From: Sorghum bicolor
Lineage: Eukaryota; Streptophyta; Magnoliopsida; Poales; Poaceae
Reading direction: 5' to 3'
Assembly: GCF_000003195.3 (NCBI RefSeq)
Contig: NC_012876.2
Location: forward strand, 60,630,407 to 60,694,406
Length of the DNA: 64,000 nt
The translations under genes and the position numbers were made by a program. A model generated the notes under the pieces. The model saw only the letters and a list, made by a program, of their open reading frames with translations, searched no databases and was not told the DNA's origin. Shown one piece after another: positions 1-11,349 of the stretch (its first letter is position 1; each line of letters starts with the position of its first letter).

Positions 1-2838
1 TTGTCGGACACGTTTCAGATTGACTGGGGTGACACTATTCAAGGTCCGACAACAGGCGCTGAAGGCAATGATGCAGAAGCTGATCTTCCTGATCCTGATG
101 CCGGTGAACCGGGGTCGCCTGCTCCATCAATCCCACAGTCTGGGGGTGTATTAGGAACCCCTCCACATACTCCACCGGCGATACAATGGGCAACACCGCC
201 CACTGGTCAATCTGCAGACTCTGATGGTGTTCCACTGCGATACCGAACAATTCCAGATTTGCTGGAGGCTACCGATCCAGTGGAGGATTATGACTACAGC
301 GGGTTCTGTCTCCTTGCAACTGAAGAGCCAAGGTCAGTGGAGGAGGCGATGACTGAACAATGCTGGAGGGATGCCATGGAATCAGAGATGCAGGCAATTG
401 AGTCAAACCGAACTTGGGACGTCAATCTACTGCCACCCAAACATAAGGCTATCGGTTTAAAGTGGGTCTTCAAAATAAAGAAGGACCCTGATGGCAACAT
501 AGTGAAGCACAAAGCTCGACTTGTGGCAAAGGGATATGCTCAACGTCATGGAGTCGATTATGATGAAGTCTTTGCTCCGGTGGCCAGAATAGAAACTGTA
601 CGAGTACTGCTGGCACTTGCAGCTAGAGGTGGTTGGGAAGTTCATCACATGGACGTCAAATCCGCGTTTCTGAATGGTGATCTGACTAAGACCGTCTATG
701 TGCAGCAACCTCCAGGTTTCATAGTTGGCACAGGAGAGAAAGTCTTGAAGTTGAGAAAGGCTCTTTATGGGTTGAAGCAGGCGCCAAGGGCATGGAATGC
801 TAAATTAGACAAGGAGCTGTTGGCTTTGGGTTTTGTCAGAAGTAAACTGGATCCACTACTGGAATCCTCCGGTTTCCCTAGGGCCACGAACCCTAGGGAA
901 AGGCTTAGATACCCTAGGTAAATATGTTTCCCTAGGGTGACTCGTCAGGAATTCTTCCTAGGGAAAATATTGACGGGAAACTCCAGAGTGCCCTAGGGTG
1001 TCGAGGGAAACTCTAGGGAAACTATCTTCCCTAGGGTAATATTAACCCTAGGGAAAGTTGTCGACATGCCATGCTGTAAAGGTCATTTCCCTAGGGGCAT
1101 GTTTCATAGGGAACAAATATCATGCATATCATACCATCCAGCAAACAATACATATTTTAATTCTAAATTCATTCAAATACAAATTTAAATAGGGCACAGT
1201 AGACATGAATTGTTTCCATTAGAATTCAACACTCATTAATCCATATTGTCATAAGTTACAATATCTCATTAGAGGCATAACACAAACATCACTTGTGCCA
1301 TCAAATTGACCAAACTCAACTACAACCACATAACATCATAGTAACTTTTAAGTGTCTCTGGTCATCCACAATACAACATGTCAAATGAATGGAAATTCCT
1401 CATCTTCTGGACAGTATGTGCCCCCACCACTTGTGGCATGCACATGACCATGATAGCCTCCATAAGCGATCCTACTCAATGTTTCCTCCGGAGTTTCCAT
1501 TCCTCCAACACATGATCCAACAGTACCAGCCTGATATGCAATTAAACAATTGAAAATACAATTAATAAGATTGATGATTTAGTTCAATGTATAGGAGTGT
1601 ACAACATATGTTGCAAGGGAGAAAATTCAACAAAAAATAATCTACTGCTAGGTATAAGTAGCAACCACAAAAACGTGACTTACATTATCAGGAGAAGGAA
1701 TTGGAGTTGGGGAAGCCACATATGCTGGAGGCAGTGGAGGAGGAGCTGGAGGAGGCGGAACTGCATTGATAGGCATTCCGTTCTGGGAAGCAACTTGCTG
1801 CAGTTCAATTTTTGTATGATTCAACTTGCTGCAGTTTACAGAAGAAGCAAGGTGAACTCATTCCTGATTGTGGGAGTTTATGTCGACGATCTGATTATCT
1901 CTGGACCCGATGCAGATGACATCAAGTTATTTAAGTCAGAGATGAAGAAAAAATTTAATATGAGTGATTTGGGGCTGTTGAGTTACTACCTGGGAATTGA
2001 GGTGAAGCAAGACTCAACTGGCATCACTTTATGTCAGAGCTCGTATGCTGCGAAGATTCTTGAGATGGCAGGCATGAGCAACTGTAATTCAAGTGATACC
2101 CCGATGGAATGTCGACTGAAACTTTTCAAGAAGAAGGAAGGTGAGCCACTGAATGCTACTGAATACAGGAGTATAATTGGGAGCTTGAGGTACATCATCA
2201 ACACTCGGCCAGATTTGGCATTTGCTGTGGGAGTGGTGAGTAGGTACATGGAAGCCCCTGGAAGAGAGCACTGGCTAGCTGTAAAACGAATCCTGACGTA
2301 TCTGAAGGGAACCATGGGGTACGGCTGCAAGTATGAAAAGGAAGCTGAACTAAAACCAATGTTACTTGGTTATAGCGACAGCGATTATGCAGGAGATCCA
2401 GAGGATAGAAAAAGCACCACAGGGGTTGGCTACTTTCTGAATGGCAACTTGGTGACTTGGGCATCTCAGAAGCAGAAGATTGTTGCGCTATCCTCTTGCG
2501 AAGCTGAATATGTGGCAGCAGCGGCAGCAGCGTGTCAAGGAATATGGCTTAGCCGATTGATTGCAGACTTTCTGGGAACAAAAGAGGCGACTGTCAAGTT
2601 ACTCATGGACAATATGTCCGCGATGGCTCTCAGCAAGAATCCAGTTCATCATGATCGTATCAAGCATATCGATACAAGGTATCATTTTCTTCGTGAGTGC
2701 GTGGAAGAAGGCAAGGTGGAGATAGAACATGTCGGGACTGCAGATCAGGTCGCTGACATCTTCACGAAGGCGCTTGGGAGAGTGAAGTTCATCGAACTGA
2801 GGAGTGCATTAGGTGTCGTCGATGTGCATCTAGTTTAG
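1..2838 (+). mobile_element. Copia retrotransposon, 3' half of polyprotein, split by an insertion
   Basis: This is the end of a Ty1/Copia pol gene. Positions 1-855 encode the integrase/RT linker and the first RT motifs (KARLVAKGYAQ, VFAPVARIET, DVKSAFLNGDL, YGLKQAPRAW). The frame resumes near 1835 with the catalytic YVDDL box, then DTRYHFLREC-type RNase H sequence and the usual EAEYVAAA motif, and stops at 2838. The two halves belong together because the conserved order breaks exactly where the foreign DNA of 854-1834 begins. Apart from that insertion I see no stop or frameshift, so the copy was probably young when it was interrupted. Its 5' part and left LTR lie outside the window. Confidence 0.95.
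854..1834 (-). mobile_element. One-ended CACTA (En/Spm-type) fragment inside Copia
   Basis: The left end starts with CACTACTGG, the CACTA superfamily terminus, followed within 250 bp by about ten copies of a subterminal tttccctaggg motif in both orientations, as expected for transposase-binding repeats. The minus strand of 1381-1803 reads as the last two exons of a TNPA-like protein. One exon is proline-rich (PPPPAPPPLPP) and ends at a GTAAGT donor near 1687. The other ends ETPEETLSRIAYGGYHG...EEFPF and stops at 1381. No matching AGTAGTG end exists at the right junction. Instead a 15-bp direct repeat (caacttgctgcagtt) lies at 1791 and 1822, separated by filler. I infer loss of the right end by abortive gap repair. 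Confidence 0.8.
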
Positions 2839-2842
2839 GGGG

Positions 2843-3210
2843 TGTTTTGTTAGTTAAATAGATGCAAATCAAGAGTCTGTAATGGTTAAGTTAGGGGATG
2901 GGATTGATTGGAGGCGTGCTCAATCAAGACTCAACCCGTAGGAGTCGGTCAGGCGCACGCCATGTCGTGCAGAGCTCACGTAGCGCACGCCGCGGCGAAA
3001 CGGCGTTGCGATCTTTGTAATACATGGCATGGGGGGCTTGGAGTCTGTAAGCCTCGAGCAGGCCTATAAATATAAGGAACAAAGGTTCGGATCGGCTGCG
3101 GTTGCTAGCAGCACCATATCTCTCGAGTTCTTGCATCTTAGGGTTTATCTCGCCGAGATCACCATTGTCTGGGCGGCGCCATCGTGCGCTGGAGCGTTCT
3201 AGCTCCAACA
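2843..3210 (+). repeat. 3' LTR of the Copia element
   Basis: The LTR begins TGTT just after the purine-rich tract tttaggggg that follows the pol stop, and ends CAACA, giving the TG...CA borders of an LTR of 368 bp. A TATA box (tataaata, 3065-3072) sits about two thirds of the way in and marks the U3/R boundary. The left LTR and the 5' target duplication lie outside the window, so the exact right border rests on the TG/CA rule alone. Confidence 0.75.
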
Positions 3211-3270
3211 TAACATTATACGATTTCCTATCTAGGCAAACCAAACAACACCAAATTGCAATGGCTTGTC

Positions 3271-3380
3271 TGGATTAATTTATTCATATATTCTCTCTAC
3301 TATCAAGAGAGAGAGAGAGTGAGTGGATTAATTTATTCATATATTCTCTCTACTATCAAGAGAGAGAGAGAGAGAGTGAG
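3271..3380. repeat. Tandem duplication with GA microsatellite
   Basis: A 53-bp unit running from tggattaatttattcat to a (ga)n run is repeated once, immediately adjacent, starting at 3324. The second unit has a longer GA run. It looks like a replication-slippage duplication, with no coding content. Confidence 0.85.
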
Positions 3381-3929
3381 AGGAGTATTATCTCAGACGT
3401 GCAAAGAGCTTAGCTACCTCTTCTCTTAATGCTCAAAGGTTTTTGACCTCTCTCCCTCCACCATATGGCATTATATGCAATACTAGCTTAGATCTGGTCA
3501 CTGAAGTTAGTTAGTCTTCAAGCATTCATCTGACATATTTATATATAACACCACAATTTAGCTATATCTATATATCTTATTATATTTTCATCCACACTGG
3601 CATTCTACATCGCTATGCAAATTATCCATGTCAGCATCCACTAGCACATGCAGTTATATCTTCAATCAAACTATTTACATCAAGCAACATCATTCACTAA
3701 TATGTATTTAGTTGTCCACATTAGAGTCATAATCCACTATCATGCATATGATATTTATCCATTTATATAAGTAAATATAATAAGTAGTATAATTTCATCT
3801 TTGATTCCCGCAGCAACGCGTGAGGTATCCTTCAGGTATCTTATAATCCTAAATCCCACTAGAGGTTCTATCTAACATGTAAGTTATCCATCTTAGTCCA
3901 CTATTAGGCCATATACGTTTGACATAGTT

Positions 3930-4262
3930 TCACCAATAACTTCATGACCTGTTGTGGGTTATTTTTTGCCAAACGGGTCTTTTGAAAATAGCTTCGCCCA
4001 TCAAGCTCCTTAAATTATACTCTCACATGGGAATAAGGTGGGATGAAACTAAAAATAGTAGCTTTTCATAGTTTTACCTCACACTTATGTGCCCTATGTG
4101 GGATTCTATGAGAGCACATTTTAAGAAAATCTATATGCAGAGCTATTTTGCTAAATGAGTCTCCAAAACAACTTTAGCTTTGCCAAGAAAGCTACACATG
4201 AAGCGGAAACCTAAAAAAACAGCTTCAGTAGTGAAGCTAACCTATGCTAAACGAGGCCTTTA
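3930..4262. repeat. Degenerate MITE-like repeat
   Basis: The segment is AT-rich, ends with an agtgaagctaa...gccttt block and has no ORF. The same block with similar flanking text (aacaactt, agcttta) recurs near 63590-63893, so this is a dispersed repeat family. No clean terminal inverted repeat or target duplication could be fixed. The rest of 3381-4640 holds no gene I can recognise. Confidence 0.4.
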
Positions 4263-5247
4263 AAGCAATTATAGCCCACTAGTGCAATTATGATATATAC
4301 ATGTTAGCAATGAAGTGTCCAAGCGAATATATATTTCTACATTAGTGGAAACAATAACATAATGCTAATGTGTTATGTTTTACTTTTGATAAATGAACAT
4401 TTGCATGTCTAGAAACACAAATATAACATAAGTAAGTTAGGGACAACAATAACACAATAAATTATACATAAAGAAATATGACCGAATTGGACATACAAGT
4501 TTTATTAAATGATGACCAAGGATAGGGCATATAGATTGGGCAATGATTTCATTTCAAAACATGACCAAATCAGCAGAGAACTACAAGCAACTTACCATAG
4601 TACCATATTATGACTACATTTCCATGGAGTCACTTACCAAAATTTTTATGTAAGTAGATGAGAGATGTTAGTTACTACATCTACAAGAATTTCCTCCACA
4701 ACTTTTCCACTATAAAAACTTACAACACTACCTTCTTCAACTTCCTAATAAACTTGAGTTTCCTCGACAACTTTTCTAATGTCCACAATGTGTGAAGAAC
4801 GCAACTAGCTTTGTGTACATATTAGAGCTTCAATAATGCTAGCTGATACTGAAGTTCAAAATGAATCTAAAATACTTTCTTCTATACTTAGATTCTGAAG
4901 CAATTGTAGAAATAGGAACAGCTAGAACATCCTTTGCTAACTTAAACAATTTGGGGTACTTGCTGAGTTATACGTCCACCGCAATAGTAAATCAAAATCA
5001 TATGTAACCTTTTCATAGTTCTCTACAAGATATCTAGATAACTCTGAATTACTTTCTTTATTCTCAACTTCTTCCTAGTGCAAAGGGAAATGAGATGCTA
5101 CCAAGAGAGGGATTCTCCTCATATCCACATCAATGAGTATTGGTGCTTGATTGTAATTGTTATGACTAACCCATGCAGTGGACTCAACATATATAGCAAT
5201 CAAATACAAGGAAGGGGATAACTTTCTAATAAGCTCCATTGTCTTTG

Positions 5248-6545
5248 TTTTTTGATGCAAAAACTGTGGGGGAGGTCCCCACTGTGGTTTAAAATTATAT
5301 TAAAGGAGGCGTATAGTATTACAAGCCTTAATTAATTGAAAGCATCAAGCCAAAAGTAAAAGGATGACCTAAGGTCCTCTTAAAGCTAACAAATTACAGT
5401 AGATATTGGTTTTTGAAGTTGGCCATCCAAATGGTATGCATGGGGTCTCTTCGCTGGAAGATCTTGTCATTGTGCAGCTTCTAGATCTCCTAGGATACTA
5501 TGAGAGTTGCCTCGAGGAAGAGGCTTAAACAATGAGTCTCCCATGCCTATGCAAACCTTTTTGGTAGTGGCAAAAAGATATCCCAACAATATTGATGGAT
5601 GACTAGCACTGTCTAGTGAAGGGACATTCAAAGAAAAGATGCTCAATGTCTTCATCTGCCCTAGCACTTGTAACGCCCCAGAGTCCAAATGACTCAGATC
5701 CACTTTGCATGTTGAGCGAACCACACCTACCACCATCTCACTTATGCTTTCATCCTCGCTTCACGTAAAATAATTAACTCGAGGATGATGGGATGGACTC
5801 TAGAAGTTGTATATGTTGGTCTAACCCACTCTTAATAATCAAGGTGGGACCTAACCCTCCACAATTGTCTCATAATATGCACCTGGGCCACCATGGGCTA
5901 AATCCTAAATTGGGCCCGGTGTGACAGCACTCCACATGACACATAGAGTGTCATCTTGGATTTTTAGATTCCTCCTTAGCATCATGTTTGTGTTTAACCA
6001 ATCCATCAGTATTATCCATGCAAAGAACTTTACCCGAGGGTGCAATGAGACTTCCAGAGCATTTTGAAGAAAGGGTGGGCTTTTGCTCCACTAAAAGCAT
6101 TAGCATATAACTTTCTAGAAGAATAATTAGCCCCTAGTGTCCACAAATCAAGGGAACTATCATCATATGACATGGTTTCAAGATGGCTTTGCAGGTGCTG
6201 CATCACTTCATGGGCATCTATCAATAGCGAAAGTACAAAGATAGTTCCCAGATCTTCTTCTTGCATCATCTCCTAGACCAAGACTGATGAAGAGTTTCTA
6301 ACAAAAGAGTACAGTCATGGATATTGGTAGGATATCATAAAATCTGACCAAAGATCATCCCAAAAGGAAACAATGGAGCCATCTCCTAGGATGCATCTTG
6401 CAATCCCTCTATATACCATGTCGAGCCACATTACAGCACACCACAAGGAGGAGCCGATACTTGTCCCCAACAAGCCAGACCCAAGGCATATCATCTTTGT
6501 TATAGAATCTATGGAGTTACATCGAGAGGAGTGCATCGTTCTGCA
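5248..6545 (-). mobile_element. 5'-truncated LINE nested in the hAT arm
   Basis: Both edges carry the 7-bp target duplication gtctttg (5241-5247 and 6546-6552), and the reading of the hAT fossil resumes across it. The minus strand shows LINE 3' features: a GDGSIVSFWDDLW segment (6315-6420) seen in the region between RT and zf-RVT, a degenerate zf-RVT domain (5467-5736), and a 3' end with the inverted ggggaggtcccc element and a short A-rich tail at the 5248 side. Only about 1.0 kb of LINE remains once the internal solo LTR is subtracted, so the copy was 5'-truncated at insertion. Confidence 0.8.
5669..5926. repeat. Solo LTR, 258 bp, nested in the LINE
   Basis: The sequence starts TGTAACGCCCC and ends GGTGTGACA (TG...CA) and is flanked on both sides by the same 5 bp, gcact (5664-5668 and 5927-5931). 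That is the signature of an LTR retrotransposon reduced to one LTR by recombination. No internal retroelement sequence remains. The parental family was not identified. Confidence 0.85.
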
Positions 6546-7591
6546 GTCTTTGCCAGAGCATAAATCTTCAAGAAGAAAAAACTAATAAACTTTACCTTGT
6601 AACGAAGATCTAAGATGAGAGCAATAAATAGTAAGTTGTTTTGATCCTCCTTGTCCTCCCGATGTTTATTAAACTTCTTCATATGTTTAGACATTCCAAC
6701 TATTAAGGGTCAGTGTTTCTAGCAAGTTCATCTAACTTATTTGAGTTCATTAGAAAAAACTCATGAAATAATCCACTTGACGATGCACTATGACTTTGTA
6801 AAATACCTTCAATAAATTAATGGCATGCCTAGTGTTACACCGATCATTCTCATTTAGAGGAATATTGCCCTCAAAATATATTTTGAACTATTTGTTCTCC
6901 TTATTTAGCCTTGCAAGAGCCTTCTCAAATATAATTGCATTATCTAGCATGAGATATGTAGCATTGCACCTTGTGTCTATGTTAAAAGACAAGAGTCTTT
7001 TCCTTCTCAGCACATTTCTTGAATTGTTGTAGCCTCGCTTGGGGTATCTTACAAACATGACTACAATTCTAATTACAAGAGTCATTTCCTTCTCAGCACA
7101 TTTCTTGAATTGTTGTAGCCTCGCTGGGGGTATCTTACAAACATGATTGTAATTCTAATTCTATGAATTGAATCATTGGTAGCTTCTAATCCACTTTTTA
7201 CAATCATAGTTACTATGTGTGCACGACATCTCATGTGTATAAATTCATGCCACAACAGTCCCATCCCATGATTTATTCCAATCCCTAATTAGTTGATTGC
7301 ACCATCATTGGAGCTAGCATTGTCGACTGTGATAGTGAAAATGTGATCTACACCCCTCTCAAGCAAAGATTTTTCAATTTTTCTACCTAAGGTCTCTCTT
7401 GTCCTTTGTGATCATCAACCAAGGAAAACTTTACAATCCTTCTTTGTAACATTAACCTGTCATCAATTCAATGGGTTGTGAGCACCATATAGTTGAGGTT
7501 TTGATTTGGACTCGAAGATATGTGGTGAGGTTTTGACATGTTGCTTCTTAAAAAATCATCTTTGACCTTTCCTCTAGGAAAATATGCATGG

Positions 7592-7668
7592 CATTTCTTG
7601 CAACTATGGTTCTGGATGGAATATCAAATATTGGTTGGAGTGTACTTGAATATTTGATAAATCCTTCA
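7592..7668. other. Spacer at the centre of the hAT palindrome
   Basis: This 77-bp loop separates the two arms. The arms meet it as cctctaggaaaatatgcatgg on the left and its near-complement at 7669-7691 on the right. The loop contains a smaller inverted repeat (tatcaaatat / atatttgata), so the symmetry continues almost to the centre. Confidence 0.75.
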
Positions 7669-9150
7669 CCATGCATATTTTCCTAGAGAAAAGTGAAAAG
7701 ATTTTTTTTGAACAACCAACATGTCATCCTCATGATAGATACTTAAAGTTCAAAATAAAAGCCTCAACTATATGGTTCTCACAACCCATTGGATTGATGA
7801 TAGGTGACAGTTACAAAGAAGGATTATAAACTTTCCCTTGGTTGACAATAACATAGGAAGATCCTAGGTAGAAAAAGGGAAGAATGTTTGCTTGAGTGGT
7901 CTGTAGATCCTATATATTTTCACTATCACTATAGATCATGATATATTTTCACTATCATGAGAGGGGATAGTGGCATGAATTCATAAACATGAGATATTGT
8001 GCACCCAGAGTAAATTTGATTGTTAAAAGTGGAACAGAAGTTACTAATGATTCAATTGACAGAATTAGAATTATATTGCAGTCACATGTTTGTGAGATCC
8101 TTCCTTCAAGAAACGTGCACAAAAGGAAAAGCTTTCTAGGAAAATACTCTTATCTTTAGACATATACACAAGTTGAAATGCTACATATCTCATGATGGAT
8201 AATGCAATTATATGTCAAGGCTTTTCAAGGCTAAATAAGGAGAACAAACAGTTTAAAACATAGTTTGAGGGCAATCTTCCTCCAAATGAGAATTATTGGT
8301 GAGTGCTAGGCGTGTCATTTATTCATTGAAGGTATGCTAGAAATAGTCAATGTGACTCTCTGGTTCTCTACATGTGACATCAAGTTGAATTATTTCATGA
8401 GTTTGTTCTAATGCATTCGTTGGATGAACTTGCTAGAAATACTGATCCCTTCATAGTTGGAATGTTTGAAAATATGAGGAAGAATTTTCGTCAATATTGG
8501 GAGGGCAAGGATGACCTGAACAACTTATTATTTATTGTGCTCATCTTGGACCCTTGTTACAAGATGAAGTTTATTACTTTTTTTCTTGGGGATTAATTAT
8601 GGTCCAACAAAGACAAAGGAGCTTATAAGTGAAATAGAAAATTATCTCCGTAATTTATTTGATTTCTATATTGAGTATGCTGCATGGGCTAGTCATAGCA
8701 ATACAATCAACCACCACTACCCATTGAGATGCCATTATCTAAAAAAACTACTCAATGAGATGTGGGTGAGCATGAGGAGAATCCATGTATCTTGCTATCA
8801 GTTCTCCATGCACTTGGAAGAAATTGAGAGTAGATAAAGTAGTTCAAAATTATCTAGATATCATCTTACAGAGAACCATGAAAAGATTACATATGATTTT
8901 GATTTAATATTGTGGTGGAATTGTAACTCAAACAAGTAGCCCATACTGTCTTAAGTTGGCAAAGGATGTTTTAGCCGTTCCTGTTTCTATGGTTGCTTCA
9001 GAACCTTCATTCAGTACAAGAGAAAGAATTATTCTAGATTCATTTCAAACTTCACTATCAGCTAGCATGGTTGAAGCATTAATCTGTACACAAAGCGATC
9101 ATGTTATACATTTCAATTCGTCTGGAAATCAAAGTTTGTACTGAGCTTGG
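7669..9150 (+). pseudogene. hAT transposase fossil, right arm of a palindrome
   Basis: Plus-strand pieces carry the same hAT sequence as the left arm: LLFIVLILDPCYKMKF (8510-8570), EYAAWASHSN (8670-8700), then the hAT dimerisation region DVLAVPVSMVASEPSFS and a SASMVEALICTQ motif (8965-9100). The arm is interrupted by stops and cannot make a full transposase. By eye it matches the reverse complement of the left arm over about 1.45 kb at roughly 80-85% identity, for example around 8190-8330 against 6820-6990. No 8-bp target duplication or terminal inverted repeat was found at either outer edge. Confidence 0.85.
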
Positions 9151-9473
9151 GCACATGTTGCTCTAACTCATATGAGTACAATAGGTTTGGAGATTTATCA
9201 ATGGTCATGCATGTCATGTGTTCTAATTCTGGGATCTGTAATGTTAGGAGATACAAATGCTAATAATGTGTTCAGCTTTTTTAACAACCTCCCCAATCTT
9301 AGGCCATCGGTTCATTTTCTTTCTAAGAAGTACCAACCTAAGGTGTATAGCCTAAGGACTAATGAAAAGCTTCGTTGGCTACGGTCTAATCCAACTCAGT
9401 AGAGGGATTAAGATGGGAGATTAACCCAACCCATACGAATTGGGTTGTATTAGATGTAACCAAACAAGCCTAA

Positions 9474-9610
9474 GGCCTTGTTTGGATATAGTCGAATTCA
9501 CATCAATCCATATGTATTGGGTGGGTTGAAGTGGAACTTGAACTAAATTCCACTCAATCCACTCCGACACATGTGGATTGAGGTAAATCCGACAACATCC
9601 AAACAAGACC
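9474..9610. mobile_element. Tourist-type MITE, 137 bp
   Basis: Terminal inverted repeats ggccttgtttggat and atccaaacaagacc are bounded by the 3-bp target duplication TAA on both sides, which fits PIF/Harbinger-derived MITEs. A second copy of the same family lies at 54940-55078. A related one-sided end (ccaaacaagcc) abuts it at 9460-9470. Confidence 0.85.
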
Positions 9611-10077
9611 TAAGGCTGCGGTGGTCCAACTCAAAAAATGAGGGCACGGATTTGGCCCACGGCTCCCAAACCCAAAGAGGAGTAGATGTAACGCAACATC
9701 GAACAACAGGCTTGCTATAGCCTACGCAAGCGGCCAAGGCAGCTGGCAACGTACCAGACAGAGATCGAGAGGCACAATGCAGTGCCAATGCCATTCAGTG
9801 CAATGCAGACGCAATGTTGCCAAGTGATGGATCGGTGATTCATTGGCATCCACAGGACTGTTACAACTGCCCAAGTTTTATTGCCGAAGACACTGCAAAT
9901 GCAAACGCCCAGGACTCTCTGCCACTGATAAATCTCTGGTTGCCCTGCCCCTCCCCCTCACCTGCCGCCGCGCAACCAGCCTGAAATCAGTGAAATGAAA
10001 CGCTACAATAATACAACTATATAAGGTACGTTTGGATCCATCCAAACTTTAATAACCTGGTAGAACAGGTTCATTCA

Positions 10078-10287
10078 GGCCTTGTTTAGTTTCCACCCAA
10101 CTTTTCACTCCATCCTAATGTTTAGACACATACATGGAGCACTAAATATAAATAAAAAATAACTAATTGCACAGTTTGCATGTGTTTTGCAAGATGAATC
10201 TTCTAAACCTAATTAGTCCATGATTGTTATAATTACAAATTTGCTACAATACCCAAAAACTTTTCTTTTCACGAATTAAATAAGGCC
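10078..10287. mobile_element. Tourist-type MITE (ggccttgtttagt family)
   Basis: The segment begins ggccttgtttagttt and ends aattaaataaggcc, followed by tta, with the family body gagcactaaatataaataaa and gatgaatcttctaaacctaattagt. The left flank is tca, so the target duplication has decayed. The rest of 9611-10690 is low-complexity or unrecognised sequence. Confidence 0.7.
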
Positions 10288-10790
10288 TTAGCTTTTGAGA
10301 TTGAGATTGTGGAAGCTGACTTCTGGAGTTGGTGGATGTTTGGAGACCATCCCAACTTCTACAAGCTAGATTGTAGAATTTGATAAGATCCAAACAGGAC
10401 TATGACCAACAGCAGGCTCACTTTCTTTTACTTTTTTTCTTTTTTCTTTTTTTGATAAAGGAAGCGTTTATTAAAACCTCGAAGTAGTACATCGAGATGA
10501 TACAAAGGTTTAGAGGCTCACTTTCATATAGCACATCACGGCAGACTCTTAGTATTAACCAGAGCATTCTTTGCTTCTCCACCCCACATAGACTTGGGAT
10601 AATGACTATTACAGTGACACAAAAGTGTCAACAGCTAATCTTGCTGCTAAGCTATTACAGACTTACTAGAAGGTACAATGCTAGAAGCCAAAGGAGCTAA
10701 TTGAGCATGTTTCCATTAATGCCGCCACTCTGAAAGGTGTACTGTATGCATCATCCCAAGATGCAGCTCCATCAATTCCTCCTCTCTGGA

Positions 10791-10829
10791 TTACTTCTTG
10801 GGGGAAAAGCCCTGGATCTGACGCTCCAG
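10791..10829 (-). other. Duplicated alternative last exon of the AHP gene
   Basis: This 39-nt segment is preceded on the minus strand by the same acceptor context as the main last exon (gatgcag, then CTGGAG). It keeps phase 0 and reads LERQIQGFSPKK followed by TAA. The main exon 6 is also exactly 39 nt and reads LECQVNGFPPNN. The surrounding 3' region (about 10500-10890) is a diverged tandem copy of about 11040-11500, sharing ggctcactttca, ctgctaagctattacag and ggccaggaaaggagtaa-like blocks at offsets of 534-590 bp. The distal version looks closer to the usual LEQQIQ...PK ending of plant HPt proteins. Whether it is spliced in is not visible from DNA. Confidence 0.6.
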
Positions 10830-11349
10830 CTGCATCAGAAGAACATGTAAAGATCATGGCCAGGAAAGGAGTAATGAAGTGCATAGCACGTTAGGGGAAA
10901 ACAAATCAAGGGGAAGCAAAACAACCATTGATAGGGCAGGCTATCTCCAAGTCTCAATGCTAGCTGTTGCTGCCCTCCCCTGACGCCCTGACGTCGCCAC
11001 CAACCTGAAAAATCTGCATCGATAAAACCATTGTCCAACGACAGGCTCACTTTCACATAGACATAGCACATCACACAGCACGCACATGTTACCAAACGCA
11101 GCAACCTATTATAATTAAACAATAGCCATAGCATTTTAGTTTGTTTCACCACCAGGTTCCATGAGCAGATTCCTAAGAGAAATTATTGGGAGCGACAACA
11201 ATGATACTACTACGGTGGTGTTAACACTACTACTGCTGCTAAGCTATTACAGGCTTCCCACAAGCCAATTGAGGAGCTCATTCAGAATGTCTTGAGATTT
11301 GAAAGGTGCATGCATAATCCTGACATGAAGCTCAGCGCTGCCATTTGGT

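Larger units (their letters stand above)
4800..7591 (-). pseudogene. hAT transposase fossil, left arm of a palindrome
   Basis: Minus-strand fragments match the plant hAT (RICESLEEPER/Ac-like) transposase order. Near 7260-7080 there is an HMRCRAHI-like segment; near 6960 CNATYLMLDNA (the usual RWNSTYLML box); near 6640 LLFIALILDLRYK; near 5200 STAWVSHNNYNQ; and near 4930 the dimerisation-domain start DVLAVPISTIASES. Stops and frameshifts are frequent. The arm is split by a LINE at 5248-6545. A ~58-bp segment around 7003-7060 is duplicated at 7088-7146. The whole arm is an inverted copy of 7669-9150, with its N-terminal side facing the centre. Confidence 0.85.

Noticed and set aside
3291..3380. 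CRISPR-like direct repeats
   Set aside because: Only two adjacent units containing a GA microsatellite; this is a plant nuclear slippage duplication.
10681..10884. A separate small gene at the duplicated AHP end
   Set aside because: Only the terminal exon and its flanks are duplicated; no other AHP exon is present downstream of 11350.
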